DNA from: Brevibacillus fluminis
Lineage (GTDB): Bacteria; Bacillota; Bacilli; Brevibacillales; Brevibacillaceae
Assembly: GCF_003710825.1 (NCBI RefSeq)
Contig: NZ_RHHQ01000020.1
Coordinates: 111,141-175,140 of the forward strand
DNA: 64,000 nucleotides
Direction: 5' to 3'
Position 1 is the first letter of the stretch. Every line of letters starts with the position of its first letter. Shown piece after piece: positions 33,118 through 41,343 of this stretch. The notes beneath the pieces were generated by a model, which was given only the letters and a program-made list of their open reading frames with translations, had not been told where the DNA came from and made no database searches. The position numbers and the translations under genes were made by a program.

Positions 33118-33564
33118 ATGGATACCATTCAATCGCTTTTGCAAGAAAAACAGATTCCGCATGACATCCTCTCCCACCCCGCGCATCTTCGCACTGCACA
33201 AGAAGGAGCGGATTATTTGGGCATCGAGCTGGGGCAAACGGCCCCTACCTTGATTTTGGCCACAGACAACGGTTATGTCGCGCTCATCGTATCGGGGGCG
33301 CGCGGACGCGTCCAGCTGGAGGAGATCGCAGCCATCTTGGGCGTCGAGCAGGTGAAGCTCGCCCCGCCTAAGGACGTCTTGCGGATCACTGGCTATTGCG
33401 TCGGCAGCGTTCCATTGGTAGGTTTGCAGCTTCCATGCATCCTCGATCGAGAATTATTTCGCTTTTCGAGCATCTATGGCGGGACAGGCGATCCCGCTTC
33501 CACGCTCAAACTGCACCCGGAAGCCTTGGAGCAACTGAACCGTGTGATAGCCTACCTCGAATAA
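33118..33564 (+). CDS. YbaK/ProX-type aminoacyl-tRNA editing-domain protein
   Basis: 148 residues. The YbaK fold is seen in HPAHLRTAQEGADYLGIELG, then LILATDNGYVALIVSG and GYCVGSVPLVGL. Such stand-alone proteins deacylate Cys- or Ala-tRNA-Pro. That would suit a strain whose ProRS (9161) lacks the editing insertion. ATG 33118 is preferred; an upstream TTG at 33091 has no ribosome site. The usual catalytic Lys is not certain here. Confidence 0.8.
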   Translation: MDTIQSLLQEKQIPHDILSHPAHLRTAQEGADYLGIELGQTAPTLILATDNGYVALIVSGARGRVQLEEIAAILGVEQVKLAPPKDVLRITGYCVGSVPLVGLQLPCILDRELFRFSSIYGGTGDPASTLKLHPEALEQLNRVIAYLE

Positions 33565-33580
33565 ACGACATGCTAACAAC

Positions 33581-33618
33581 GAAAGACCGCCTTTTTCACA
33601 CAAAAGGCGGTCTTTCTC
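33581..33618. terminator. Bidirectional terminator before ileS
   Basis: AAAGACCGCCTTTT and AAAAGGCGGTCTTT arms, a perfect 14-bp stem. Confidence 0.92.
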
Positions 33619-33628
33619 ATTCTTGTCG

Positions 33629-36600
33629 CTAGCGGATCGAAACGCCGACGCGCTCCACTCCGACTTCCACATATTCCATTCCGTCACACTTCCCAAACGC
33701 AAAGCTTTGCAACAGCACGCTATCGCGCAGCACATCTTCAAAGCGCTCGATTGCCGCTTTCCCCGACTGGCTCACATCGAATACGAGCTCCACTCGTTGC
33801 GTGATCGGCAGCTCCCGCTTTTTGCGCGCATCTTGGATTGCCCGAACGATCTCGCGCACGAACCCTTCTTGCAAAAGCTCCGGCGTGATCTCGGTATGGA
33901 GGGCAACGGTCAGCTGATAGCCTGTAGCAGAGGCAAACCCTTGTTTCGCCTGCTTTTCCACCAAGAGCTCTTCGCTCGCGATGCGCAAACGCTCGCCCGT
34001 CTCCGTCTGTAATTCAGCAAAGCCTTGCTCAACGATCACACGTGCGGATTCAGGATCAAGCTGGCGCAAATACTTTTGGATCATGCCGACCTGCTTGCCG
34101 TATTTGGCTCCGCCAATCTTCAGGTTGAGCTTCAAAGCGTACTGGACGATATCCGCATCACCCTGTTCGACCCGGATCTTTTTGACGTTGATCTCATCTT
34201 GGATGATCGGGGCATAGGCATCAAGTGCGACAGCCCGTTCGCTCACCACGATCAGCTCCGACAGCGGCTGACGCGTCTTGATTCCGGCTTCGTTGCGGAC
34301 GTTACGCGCCAGTTCGACGACTTGGCGAACCAGCTCCATCTCCTGCTCCAGCTCTGGATCGATGGCTGTCGTGTCCACCTCCGGATACAAGGTGTAGTGC
34401 ACACTTCCGCTGCCACCCACGTTTTGATAAATGTCCTCCGCAAGAAACGGCGTGTACGGGGCCAGCATACGGCTGATCGTCATCAGCACTTCATGCATGG
34501 TCTGATAGGCGGCCACCTTATCCTCAGTCAGCCCGCTCCCCCAGAAACGATCCCGCGAACGGCGCAAATACCAGTTGCTCAGTTCGTCGATGAACACCTC
34601 CAGCTTTTTGGCCGGATTGAGAAAATCATTCGCTTCCAGTCCCCGGCGCACCTCGGCAAGCACACTGTGCAAGCGGGAGAGAATCCAGCGATCCAGCTCG
34701 GTTTGCAGGGCGCGTTCAGAGTGCGCGTTCGGATCGAATCCATCGATCGTGGCATACAGCGCGTAAAAGGCATGGGTGTTATGCATCGTGTCGATCACCT
34801 TCGATTTTGCTTCCGTGACGATCTGCTTGGAAAAACGCTTGCTGTTCCAAGGCGCGCTGTCGGAAAGCAGCGCCCAGCGAAACGCATCGCTGCCCAGCTC
34901 CTCGATGATCTCCCACGGGTCGATGACATTGCCTTTGCTTTTGGACATCTTTTGCCCGTTCTCGTCGAGCACATGGCCTGTTGCAAGGACCGACTTGTAG
35001 GGAAGCTTGCCGTTGAATAGCGTCGAGACAGCCAGCAAGCTGAAAAACCACCCGCGCGTCTGGTCGATCCCTTCGACGATCATATCGGCAGGATACTGCT
35101 CGGCGAACGTCTCCTTGTTTCCGAACGGATAATGGTATTGAGCGAACGGCATGGAGCCACTGTCAAACCAAACATCGATCACTTCCGGCGTCCGCTCCAT
35201 CACGCCTGAACAGTGCGGGCACTTCACTTTCACCGCATCGACATACGGCTTATGCAGCTCAAGCGTCTCGTCGATTGGATCAAGCGCATGCGCCCGCAGT
35301 TCAGCACGACTCCCCGGAGCGAACTGCCCCTCGCACTCGTTGCACACCCAGACGTTCAGCGGTGTGCCCCAATAACGGTTGCGGCTGATGTTCCAATCGA
35401 CCAGCTCTTCGAGGAACTTGCCGAATCGGCCTTCCTTGATATGGCCAGGATACCATTCGACCTGGTTGTTGTTTTGGATCATCTGCTCCTTGACCGCAGT
35501 TGTCTTGATGAACCAGCTTTCCATTGCGTAGTAGAGCAGCGGGCTTTTGCAGCGCCAGCAGAACGGATAGCTGTGCTCGTATTTTTCTTTGGCGAAAAGC
35601 AGATTTCGAGATGCCAGCTCCTTGACGATGTCGACATCGCAATCTTTGACAAAACGGCCAGCAAATGAGGTGACCTCTTCCGTGTAGCAGCCTTTGTCAT
35701 CGACCACGTTCACCATGCTGATGCCGTTTTGCATGGTAACATGATAGTCATCCTCCCCGTGAGCCGGCGCAATGTGAACGATCCCCGTTCCGCTCGTATC
35801 GCTGACGAAATCGGCGGCAATCACGAAATGGCCCCGTTTCGGCTTGATGAAGGCAAATGGCGGCTCATAGCCCGCATCGACGAATTCCGCCCCTTTGTGT
35901 GTGGACAGCAGTTCATAGTTCCCTTTAAAAAGCCCGTCGACCAGATTGTGTGCGGCGATGTATGTTTCACCGTCGTGCCGCACTCGCGCATAGGTCAACT
36001 CCGGATTCACCGCCAGCGCGACGTTGGCCGGCAGCGTCCACGGGGTCGTCGTCCACGCCAGGAAAAAGTCGCTCGTCCCCTTTTTTCGGAATTTCACCGT
36101 TGCCGACAAATCTTTCACATCTTCATAGCCTTGCGCCACCTCGTGGGAGCTAAGCGAGGTTTGGCAGGCAGGGCAATACGGGCTGACGCGATGCCCTTTG
36201 TACAGCAAGCCTTTCTTGTGGATTTCGGCCAGCAGGTGCCAAACGCTCTCGATGTATTCGTCTTTGAGCGTCACATATGGATCATCCATATCGGTCCAAT
36301 AACCGATGGCTTCGGTCAGCTCCCGCCATTCGCGCTCATAGGCAAAGACACTCTCCTTGCATTTTTTGATAAACGCTTCGACCCCATAGCGCTCGATCTC
36401 TTGCTTACCAGAGATGCCAAGCTGCTTTTCCACACCAAGCTCGACCGGCAAACCGTGTGTGTCCCAGCCTGCCTTGCGCACGACCCGATAGCCCGCCATC
36501 GTTTTGTAGCGCCCGATGAAGTCTTTGATGACGCGCCCGAGCACATGGCCCGGATGCGGCAAACCATTCGCTGTCGGCGGACCTTCGTAAAAGACGAAAG

Positions 36601-36715
36601 GCGGTCGTCCTTCCCTTTGCAGGATTGAATTTTTGAATGTCTCCTCTTCTCGCCACTGATTGAGTACACGCAGCTCGCGACTGCGTGCCTTTTCTTTGAC
36701 ATCGACTTTTTCCAT
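33629..36715 (-). CDS. ileS: Isoleucyl-tRNA synthetase, eukaryotic-like (IleRS2) type
   Basis: 1028 residues, a class I synthetase charging tRNA-Ile. The HIGH motif is HPGH (54-57, in GLPHPGHVLGR) and KMSKS is in NGQKMSKSKGNVIDPW. A CP1 editing domain lies between, with AWTTTPWTLPANVALAVNP. The N-terminal 'FVFYEGPPTANGLPHPGHVLGR' style and the length of ~1030 mark the IleRS2 clade, which tends to be poorly inhibited by mupirocin. ATG 36715 follows AGGAGG by nine bases; the longer open frame to 36946 runs through the leader. Controlled by the T-box upstream. Confidence 0.95.
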   Translation of the reverse strand: MEKVDVKEKARSRELRVLNQWREEETFKNSILQREGRPPFVFYEGPPTANGLPHPGHVLGRVIKDFIGRYKTMAGYRVVRKAGWDTHGLPVELGVEKQLGISGKQEIERYGVEAFIKKCKESVFAYEREWRELTEAIGYWTDMDDPYVTLKDEYIESVWHLLAEIHKKGLLYKGHRVSPYCPACQTSLSSHEVAQGYEDVKDLSATVKFRKKGTSDFFLAWTTTPWTLPANVALAVNPELTYARVRHDGETYIAAHNLVDGLFKGNYELLSTHKGAEFVDAGYEPPFAFIKPKRGHFVIAADFVSDTSGTGIVHIAPAHGEDDYHVTMQNGISMVNVVDDKGCYTEEVTSFAGRFVKDCDVDIVKELASRNLLFAKEKYEHSYPFCWRCKSPLLYYAMESWFIKTTAVKEQMIQNNNQVEWYPGHIKEGRFGKFLEELVDWNISRNRYWGTPLNVWVCNECEGQFAPGSRAELRAHALDPIDETLELHKPYVDAVKVKCPHCSGVMERTPEVIDVWFDSGSMPFAQYHYPFGNKETFAEQYPADMIVEGIDQTRGWFFSLLAVSTLFNGKLPYKSVLATGHVLDENGQKMSKSKGNVIDPWEIIEELGSDAFRWALLSDSAPWNSKRFSKQIVTEAKSKVIDTMHNTHAFYALYATIDGFDPNAHSERALQTELDRWILSRLHSVLAEVRRGLEANDFLNPAKKLEVFIDELSNWYLRRSRDRFWGSGLTEDKVAAYQTMHEVLMTISRMLAPYTPFLAEDIYQNVGGSGSVHYTLYPEVDTTAIDPELEQEMELVRQVVELARNVRNEAGIKTRQPLSELIVVSERAVALDAYAPIIQDEINVKKIRVEQGDADIVQYALKLNLKIGGAKYGKQVGMIQKYLRQLDPESARVIVEQGFAELQTETGERLRIASEELLVEKQAKQGFASATGYQLTVALHTEITPELLQEGFVREIVRAIQDARKKRELPITQRVELVFDVSQSGKAAIERFEDVLRDSVLLQSFAFGKCDGMEYVEVGVERVGVSIR

Positions 36716-36742
36716 GCAAATCAGCCTCCTGTTTTTTGGGAA

Positions 36743-36780
36743 ATCAGAAAATGTAGCTTCGCCAAGCTGGCGGAGCCTAG
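36743..36780 (+). repeat. Dispersed hairpin repeat, copy 3
   Basis: ATCAGAAAATGTAGCTTCG, then a compact stem GCTTCGCCA/TGGCGGAGC with a three-base loop. It lies between the T-box terminator and the ileS start, so it is part of the ileS mRNA leader after read-through. Confidence 0.7.
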
Positions 36781-36828
36781 CTGATGCACGTATACGGGAT
36801 AGGAATGGCTTTCGATTTTGATCGAAAA

Positions 36829-37128
36829 ACAAAAAAAACCCGCCCCCGAAGGGACGAGTTTTCACTCGCGATACCACCCTACTTCCATTCCTCCTCTTTC
36901 CGTCATCGGAAAAAAGAATCATGGCGCTCCATCTACGTACCATCATACGCGTCCCTTGTAACGGCGGGATCCCGGTTAGGCTTACTAGTCTCGCAAGACA
37001 TTCAGCTTCACTTCTCAGAGATGATTTTCGGCTGCAGGCTGAACACCGGCTTTCAGCAAAACACCGGCTCTCTGGGGAACAGCGTCACAACGTACTCTTT
37101 CTCGTCTTCAAATTTCGTAGGTATGAAT
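36829..37128 (-). ncRNA. T-box leader (tRNA-Ile sensing) of ileS
   Basis: On the minus strand AGGGTGGTATCGCGAG (T-box) lies near 36890-36875, followed by a terminator with ACTCGTCCC/GGGGCGGGTT arms and a long T-run. Stem I contains AGAGAGCCGGTG with GCTGAAAGCCGG. AAAATCATC near 37028-37020 gives an AUC (Ile) specifier. Uncharged tRNA-Ile would raise ileS transcription. Confidence 0.92.
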
Positions 37129-37137
37129 TATTATCGT

Positions 37138-37167
37138 TATGTAATCACATTAATCATTACATGTCAA
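37138..37167 (-). promoter_or_regulatory. Promoter of ileS
   Basis: On the minus strand TTGACA (37167-37162), an 18-bp spacer and TACATA (37143-37138). Confidence 0.7.
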
Positions 37168-37210
37168 GGGCAAGCTGACGCGAATCACGGTTTTTGTAAA
37201 ATATTTTTTA

Positions 37211-37241
37211 GTAAAAATCCTATAAATAATCGTAAAAATCC
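37211..37241 (+). repeat. Direct repeat GTAAAAATCC, 21 bp apart
   Basis: Two identical 10-mers at 37211-37220 and 37232-37241, exactly two helical turns apart, in the AT-rich promoter region of the following operon. This spacing suits a protein binding one DNA face. Confidence 0.4.
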
Positions 37242-37294
37242 CGAAAGTAAATATACAGAATTTTTAGTATCATCTCCACAAAGGGGGATTGTTC

Positions 37295-38863
37295 ATGAAA
37301 AAACAGCGACTCACTCGCACCATTCTCGCATTATCAACTACACTTGCCGTCGTGATGGCAGGGTGCTCCGCCAAAACAGAGACAGGCAGCGGACAAGCAG
37401 TAAAATCATCCAGTCCTACGCAAAGTGAAACATTGGTCATTGCCCGGCTTTCCGATGCGAACAATCTGGACCCCCACTTCATCTCGTCCATCAATGCGGC
37501 TAGCGTGGTTCACCAAAAAGTGTATGAAGGGCTGGTCACCCGCGACCAAAACATGGAATTCAAGCCGCTGCTTGCGACAGAATGGAAGCAGCTCGACGAC
37601 CGAACTTGGGAGTTCAAGCTGCGCCAAGGCGTCACATTCCATGACGGCACGCCGTTTACCGCGGCGGCAGTGAAAAAGACAATTGGGCGCGTGCTCGATC
37701 CCGCTGTCGCATCACCGCGAGCCAACTTGTTCAAAATGATTCAAGAAGTAAAAGTGGTGGATGATTATACGGTTCAATTCATTTTATCAAGCCCGTTCTC
37801 CCCGCTTCTCTCTATCCTCGCAAGCCATGAAGGAAGCATCATCAGCCCCGCTGCCATCGAAAAATATGGCAAAGAGCTGGCGAGAAATCCGGTCGGGACC
37901 GGGCCATGGACATTCACGTCCTGGACGCCAGGTCAAGAGATCGTGCTCGCCCGAAACGACAATTACTGGGGGCAGAAGGTGAAAGTGAAACAAGTCGTCT
38001 TCAAAGTGGTGCCCGAAGATGCGACGCGGATCGCGATGCTCGAGACAGGCGAGGCACAAATTGCCGAACCGCTACCGGTCACCGAAATCGAACGCGTGCA
38101 GGCTTCTTCCTCCATGAACTTATACCGAAGCGAGGCGTTCGGCACCGAGTTCATCGGCTTCAATACGAAAAAGAAGCCGTTTGACGACGTCCGTGTCCGC
38201 CAGGCAATCAGTCATGCGATCCAGACCGATGCCATCATCAGCGGTGTATTCAATCAGGTCGGCACGAAGGTATACTCCACGATGGGCTCCAAGGTGTTCG
38301 GCGCCAACACTTCATTGAAAGGATATGACTACGATCCAAACAAGGCCAAGCAGCTGCTCGCTGAAGCAGGCTACCCGAACGGTTTTAAGACCACGCTCTG
38401 GACAGGCGACCGCAAAGAGCGGATCAACACGGCAGAAGTCGTACAATCCCAGTTGAAAGGCATCGGCATCGATGTCGACGTGAAGGTGCTAGAATATGGC
38501 GCATATTTGGATGCGGAGGACAACGGGGAAACCGACATGTTCATCAGCGGCTGGGGCAATGCCACCGGTGACGCCGATTACAATCAGTACAACCTGTTCC
38601 ATACTAGCTCACTTGGTAAAGGCGGAAATACCACCTTCTACCGCAATGCAGAGGTTGACAATCTAATTGATCAGGGACGCGTCGAGCAAGATCCGGAAAA
38701 ACGCAAGCAGCTTTACGCAAAAGCCCAAGAAATCGAAATGAGTGAAGCCCCGATGATCCCAATCCGCACGATTGAAAATATCGCGGCGGTGAGCAACCGT
38801 ATCAAAGGTTTCCGTATCTCTCCTTCCGGCTATTTAATGATCAACGATGTTACAATGGAATGA
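37295..38863 (+). CDS. ABC transporter substrate-binding lipoprotein (SBP family 5)
   Basis: 522 residues. The lipoprotein signal ends MAGC (Cys ~24). Family 5 features: IARLSDANNLDPHFI, WEFKLRQGVTFHDGTPFTAA and VRQAISHAIQTDAII. It would bind peptides, nickel complexes or other small solutes. ATG 37295 follows AAGGGGG. Neither permease nor ATPase is nearby. The next gene, 31 bp on, is an amidohydrolase, so the ligand may be an N-heterocycle or amide that this enzyme then opens. Confidence 0.88.
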   Translation: MKKQRLTRTILALSTTLAVVMAGCSAKTETGSGQAVKSSSPTQSETLVIARLSDANNLDPHFISSINAASVVHQKVYEGLVTRDQNMEFKPLLATEWKQLDDRTWEFKLRQGVTFHDGTPFTAAAVKKTIGRVLDPAVASPRANLFKMIQEVKVVDDYTVQFILSSPFSPLLSILASHEGSIISPAAIEKYGKELARNPVGTGPWTFTSWTPGQEIVLARNDNYWGQKVKVKQVVFKVVPEDATRIAMLETGEAQIAEPLPVTEIERVQASSSMNLYRSEAFGTEFIGFNTKKKPFDDVRVRQAISHAIQTDAIISGVFNQVGTKVYSTMGSKVFGANTSLKGYDYDPNKAKQLLAEAGYPNGFKTTLWTGDRKERINTAEVVQSQLKGIGIDVDVKVLEYGAYLDAEDNGETDMFISGWGNATGDADYNQYNLFHTSSLGKGGNTTFYRNAEVDNLIDQGRVEQDPEKRKQLYAKAQEIEMSEAPMIPIRTIENIAAVSNRIKGFRISPSGYLMINDVTME

Positions 38864-38894
38864 AAAAAGGACGATCCTGGGAGGAAATAAAGCA

Positions 38895-40127
38895 ATGACC
38901 GTACCGTATTGGCTCAAAAATGTGCGGCTGGAGAGCGGCTACGCCTATGAAGGCGGCATGATCGTCGCGACCGAGCATGAGCTTTCACACCTATTGATCG
39001 ACGGCGACAAGATTGCCCGTATCGAATCCGCATCTGTCCCGCTGGACACCGATTTGCCCGTGATTGACGCGGGAGGCTTGCTCATGCTGCCCTCTTTCGC
39101 TGAGATGCACATTCATCTGGACAAAACGTTTTACAGCGGGCCGTGGCAAGCAGTCATTCCGGCCAAAAATCGCTTTTTTCGAATTCAACAGGAAGAACAG
39201 CTGCTCCCCCTTCTCTTGCCAACAGCACAGGAGCGCGCAGAAAACATTTTGGCGCTAATCACCTCAACAGGGGCAACCCACGTGCGCACGCATTGCAACA
39301 TCGACTCTGTGATCGGGCTCAAAAACCTGGAAACGACCATGCGGGCATTGGAGACGTTTAAAGGCAAGCTATCCCATGAAATCGTCGCCTTTCCCCAGCA
39401 CGGACTTTTGCGCAGTAAGGTCGTCCCTCTGATGAGAGAAGCGATGAAAAACGGCGCCACGCTCGTCGGCGGGCTCGATCCCGCTACCTTTGATGAGAAT
39501 ATCGAGGCTTCCTTGCACACCATGATGGAGCTGGCCGTCGAAGCTGACGCCGATGTGGACATTCATCTGCACGAACCGACACATTTGGGAGTGTTCATCA
39601 TCAAACGGCTGGCTGCGCTGACCGAAGAAGCAGGCTGGCAAGGCAGAGTGACGATCAGCCACGCTTACGGCTTGGGGGAAGTCCCGGCTGGGGATGCAGC
39701 GGCAGTCGCAGAGCTTCTCGCAGCGCTTGGCATTACAATCGCTTCTTCCGTTCCCTATGACATTCCGACGATCCCGATCCCCCTCTTGCATGAAAAAGGC
39801 GTTAAGGTGCAGCTAGGTACGGACAATTTGACAGACAACTGGGACCCATTCGGCAAAGGCGACATGCTGGAAAAAGCGAATGTCCTGGCCCAACGTTTCC
39901 GCTGGATCGATGAACGCTCCCTCGCCAAAGCGCTTGGCTTCATCACCGGTGGCAAACTTCCGCTTGATGACGACGGCAACCGACAGTGGCCAAAGGTTGG
40001 CGATTCTGCCAACGCGGTCTTTGTCCATGCGAGCTCCTCTGCAGAAGCGGTTGCGCGGATTGCAAAAAGGCAGGCGATTATGTACAAAGGCAACGTGATT
40101 GCAGGGAGCTTTCCAGCTGCTGAATAA
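38895..40127 (+). CDS. Amidohydrolase (cytosine-deaminase-like)
   Basis: 410 residues. The metal-site motifs of the amidohydrolase superfamily are present: HIHLDKTF (HxH), DIHLHEP (His), SHAYGLG (His) and LGTDNLTDNWDPFG (Asp). The HxHLDK start and the GTDN ending are typical of the cytosine deaminase/CodA branch. The substrate could be cytosine, creatinine or another cyclic amide. ATG 38895 follows GGGAGG. It forms a two-gene unit with the binding protein. Confidence 0.85.
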   Translation: MTVPYWLKNVRLESGYAYEGGMIVATEHELSHLLIDGDKIARIESASVPLDTDLPVIDAGGLLMLPSFAEMHIHLDKTFYSGPWQAVIPAKNRFFRIQQEEQLLPLLLPTAQERAENILALITSTGATHVRTHCNIDSVIGLKNLETTMRALETFKGKLSHEIVAFPQHGLLRSKVVPLMREAMKNGATLVGGLDPATFDENIEASLHTMMELAVEADADVDIHLHEPTHLGVFIIKRLAALTEEAGWQGRVTISHAYGLGEVPAGDAAAVAELLAALGITIASSVPYDIPTIPIPLLHEKGVKVQLGTDNLTDNWDPFGKGDMLEKANVLAQRFRWIDERSLAKALGFITGGKLPLDDDGNRQWPKVGDSANAVFVHASSSAEAVARIAKRQAIMYKGNVIAGSFPAAE

Positions 40128-40152
40128 AAAACAATACAACCTATCGATCAAG

Positions 40153-40190
40153 CGAAACCGCCGGCTCATTTCGAGTGCAGGCGGTTTTTA
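40153..40190 (+). terminator. Terminator of the binding protein-amidohydrolase unit
   Basis: AAACCGCC and GGCGGTTT arms with a 16-base loop, then T's. Confidence 0.75.
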
Positions 40191-40217
40191 CATGCCCAAA
40201 ATTTACAATGACGAAAA

Positions 40218-40253
40218 TATTACTTTGACAGACATAGTAATGTGGTGTACATT
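40218..40253 (+). promoter_or_regulatory. Promoter with overlapping inverted repeat (PadR operon)
   Basis: TTGACA 40225-40230, a 17-bp spacer and TACATT 40248-40253. ATTACT (40219-40224) and AGTAAT (40236-40241) flank the -35 box as an inverted repeat, a likely PadR autoregulatory site. Confidence 0.65.
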
Positions 40254-40274
40254 ATAACTCAGGAGGTGAGGGAT

Positions 40275-40604
40275 ATGATTGAAAGCAAGATCACTTCCGA
40301 CTTGCTCAGGGGTCATACCGATACCATGATTTTGAAATTGCTTGGCCAAGGCGATAAATATGGCTACGAAATCGCAAAGCTCATCCATTCCTCCTCCAAC
40401 GGAGAGTATGAGTTGAAAGAAGCAACGATGTATTCGAGCCTCAAACGGCTGGAACAGGAAGAAAACATCGTCTCCTATTGGGGAGATGAGACGCAAGGCG
40501 GCCGCCGGAAATATTACCGCATCACGGAAAAAGGGCGGCAAACCTACACAACAAACAAAAACAACTGGGAGCATGCAAAAAAGATTTTGGATGTACTACT
40601 GTAA
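40275..40604 (+). CDS. PadR-family transcriptional repressor
   Basis: 109 residues, PadR winged helix: HTDTMILKLLGQGDKYGYEI, then KEATMYSSLKRLEQEENIV and GGRRKYYRITEKG. ATG 40275 follows AGGAGGTGA. It is the first gene of padR - pentapeptide protein - DHA2 exporter. PadR proteins commonly repress adjacent drug exporters and are released by the drug. Confidence 0.9.
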   Translation: MIESKITSDLLRGHTDTMILKLLGQGDKYGYEIAKLIHSSSNGEYELKEATMYSSLKRLEQEENIVSYWGDETQGGRRKYYRITEKGRQTYTTNKNNWEHAKKILDVLL

Positions 40605-40622
40605 CGAAAGGTGGAGGGAACA

Positions 40623-41339
40623 ATGAATGTGAGAATCCAAAACTATCTGGAGGGTGTTTTTGCGCAATATGAGCCGATCGGGCCGATTACGGAGCTGAAA
40701 GAGGAGCTTTCTGCCAATTTGCAGGAGCGTTTCGATGACTTGAAAGCGACAGGCCTGGACGACGAGACCGCGTTTGCACGGACGATTGCATCCATCGGGG
40801 AAATTTCCGATCTGATCGAAAGCATCAGTACCAGTACGCGCAGGCTGCAAAAAATCGTCGGCATGAACTTCTCCATGAGCAACCTGCAAAAATCCGATCT
40901 GCGGTCGATCGAAGTGCACGACGGCAAGTTCAATTACAGCAATCTGCAAGACTCGGATTTCAGCGATTCTGACCTGTCGCACAGCTCCTTTAAATGCAGC
41001 AATCTCGAGCGTGTCAAATTCGACAACGCCAACCTGACCGGAGCCAAAATTGTCCGTTCCAATCTTCGCGGCGCCAGCTTCACCAACTGCCGACTTGACC
41101 ATGTCGACTTCCACAGCTCCGATTTGTCGGGCGTGTGCATGGACAACTTAACGTTTAACGGAACGAACTTCTCTTCCACCGGGCTGAAAGGGACTTCCTT
41201 CCGCAACGCCGTCTTCCACAATGTCTCGTTCAAGACCGAGGTGAAAAAAGCAATTTTTGACGGTGCCGTCATGGATAAAGCCACCTACGCCATTCTCAAA
41301 GGCTACAAAGCGGATGTAAGCAAAGTAACAATCGTGTAA
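40623..41339 (+). CDS. Pentapeptide-repeat protein with permease-prefix-like N-domain
   Basis: 238 residues. The N-terminus (~1-75) resembles the 'permease prefix' helical domain found next to PadR genes: ELKEELSANLQERFDDLKAT, then IASIGEISDLIE. From ~85 to ~215 it has about 20 pentapeptide repeats with the A/S-D/N-L/F pattern (SNLQKSDLRS, SNLQDSDFSDSDLSHSSF, ANLTGAKIVRSNLRGASF). Such right-handed beta helices can mimic DNA (Qnr proteins) or act as scaffolds. It lies between padR and a drug exporter, so a role in drug response is plausible but unproven. Confidence 0.85.
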   Translation: MNVRIQNYLEGVFAQYEPIGPITELKEELSANLQERFDDLKATGLDDETAFARTIASIGEISDLIESISTSTRRLQKIVGMNFSMSNLQKSDLRSIEVHDGKFNYSNLQDSDFSDSDLSHSSFKCSNLERVKFDNANLTGAKIVRSNLRGASFTNCRLDHVDFHSSDLSGVCMDNLTFNGTNFSSTGLKGTSFRNAVFHNVSFKTEVKKAIFDGAVMDKATYAILKGYKADVSKVTIV

Positions 41340-41343
41340 TCGC

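Noticed and set aside
34025..35020. Long plus-strand open frame (~330 codons) inside ileS
   Set aside because: It is antisense to the strongly conserved IleRS sequence in a GC-rich region, has no ribosome site and encodes no recognisable motif.
35729..36628. Plus-strand open frame (~300 codons) opposite the ileS 5' half
   Set aside because: Antisense shadow of CP1 and HIGH-motif coding sequence.
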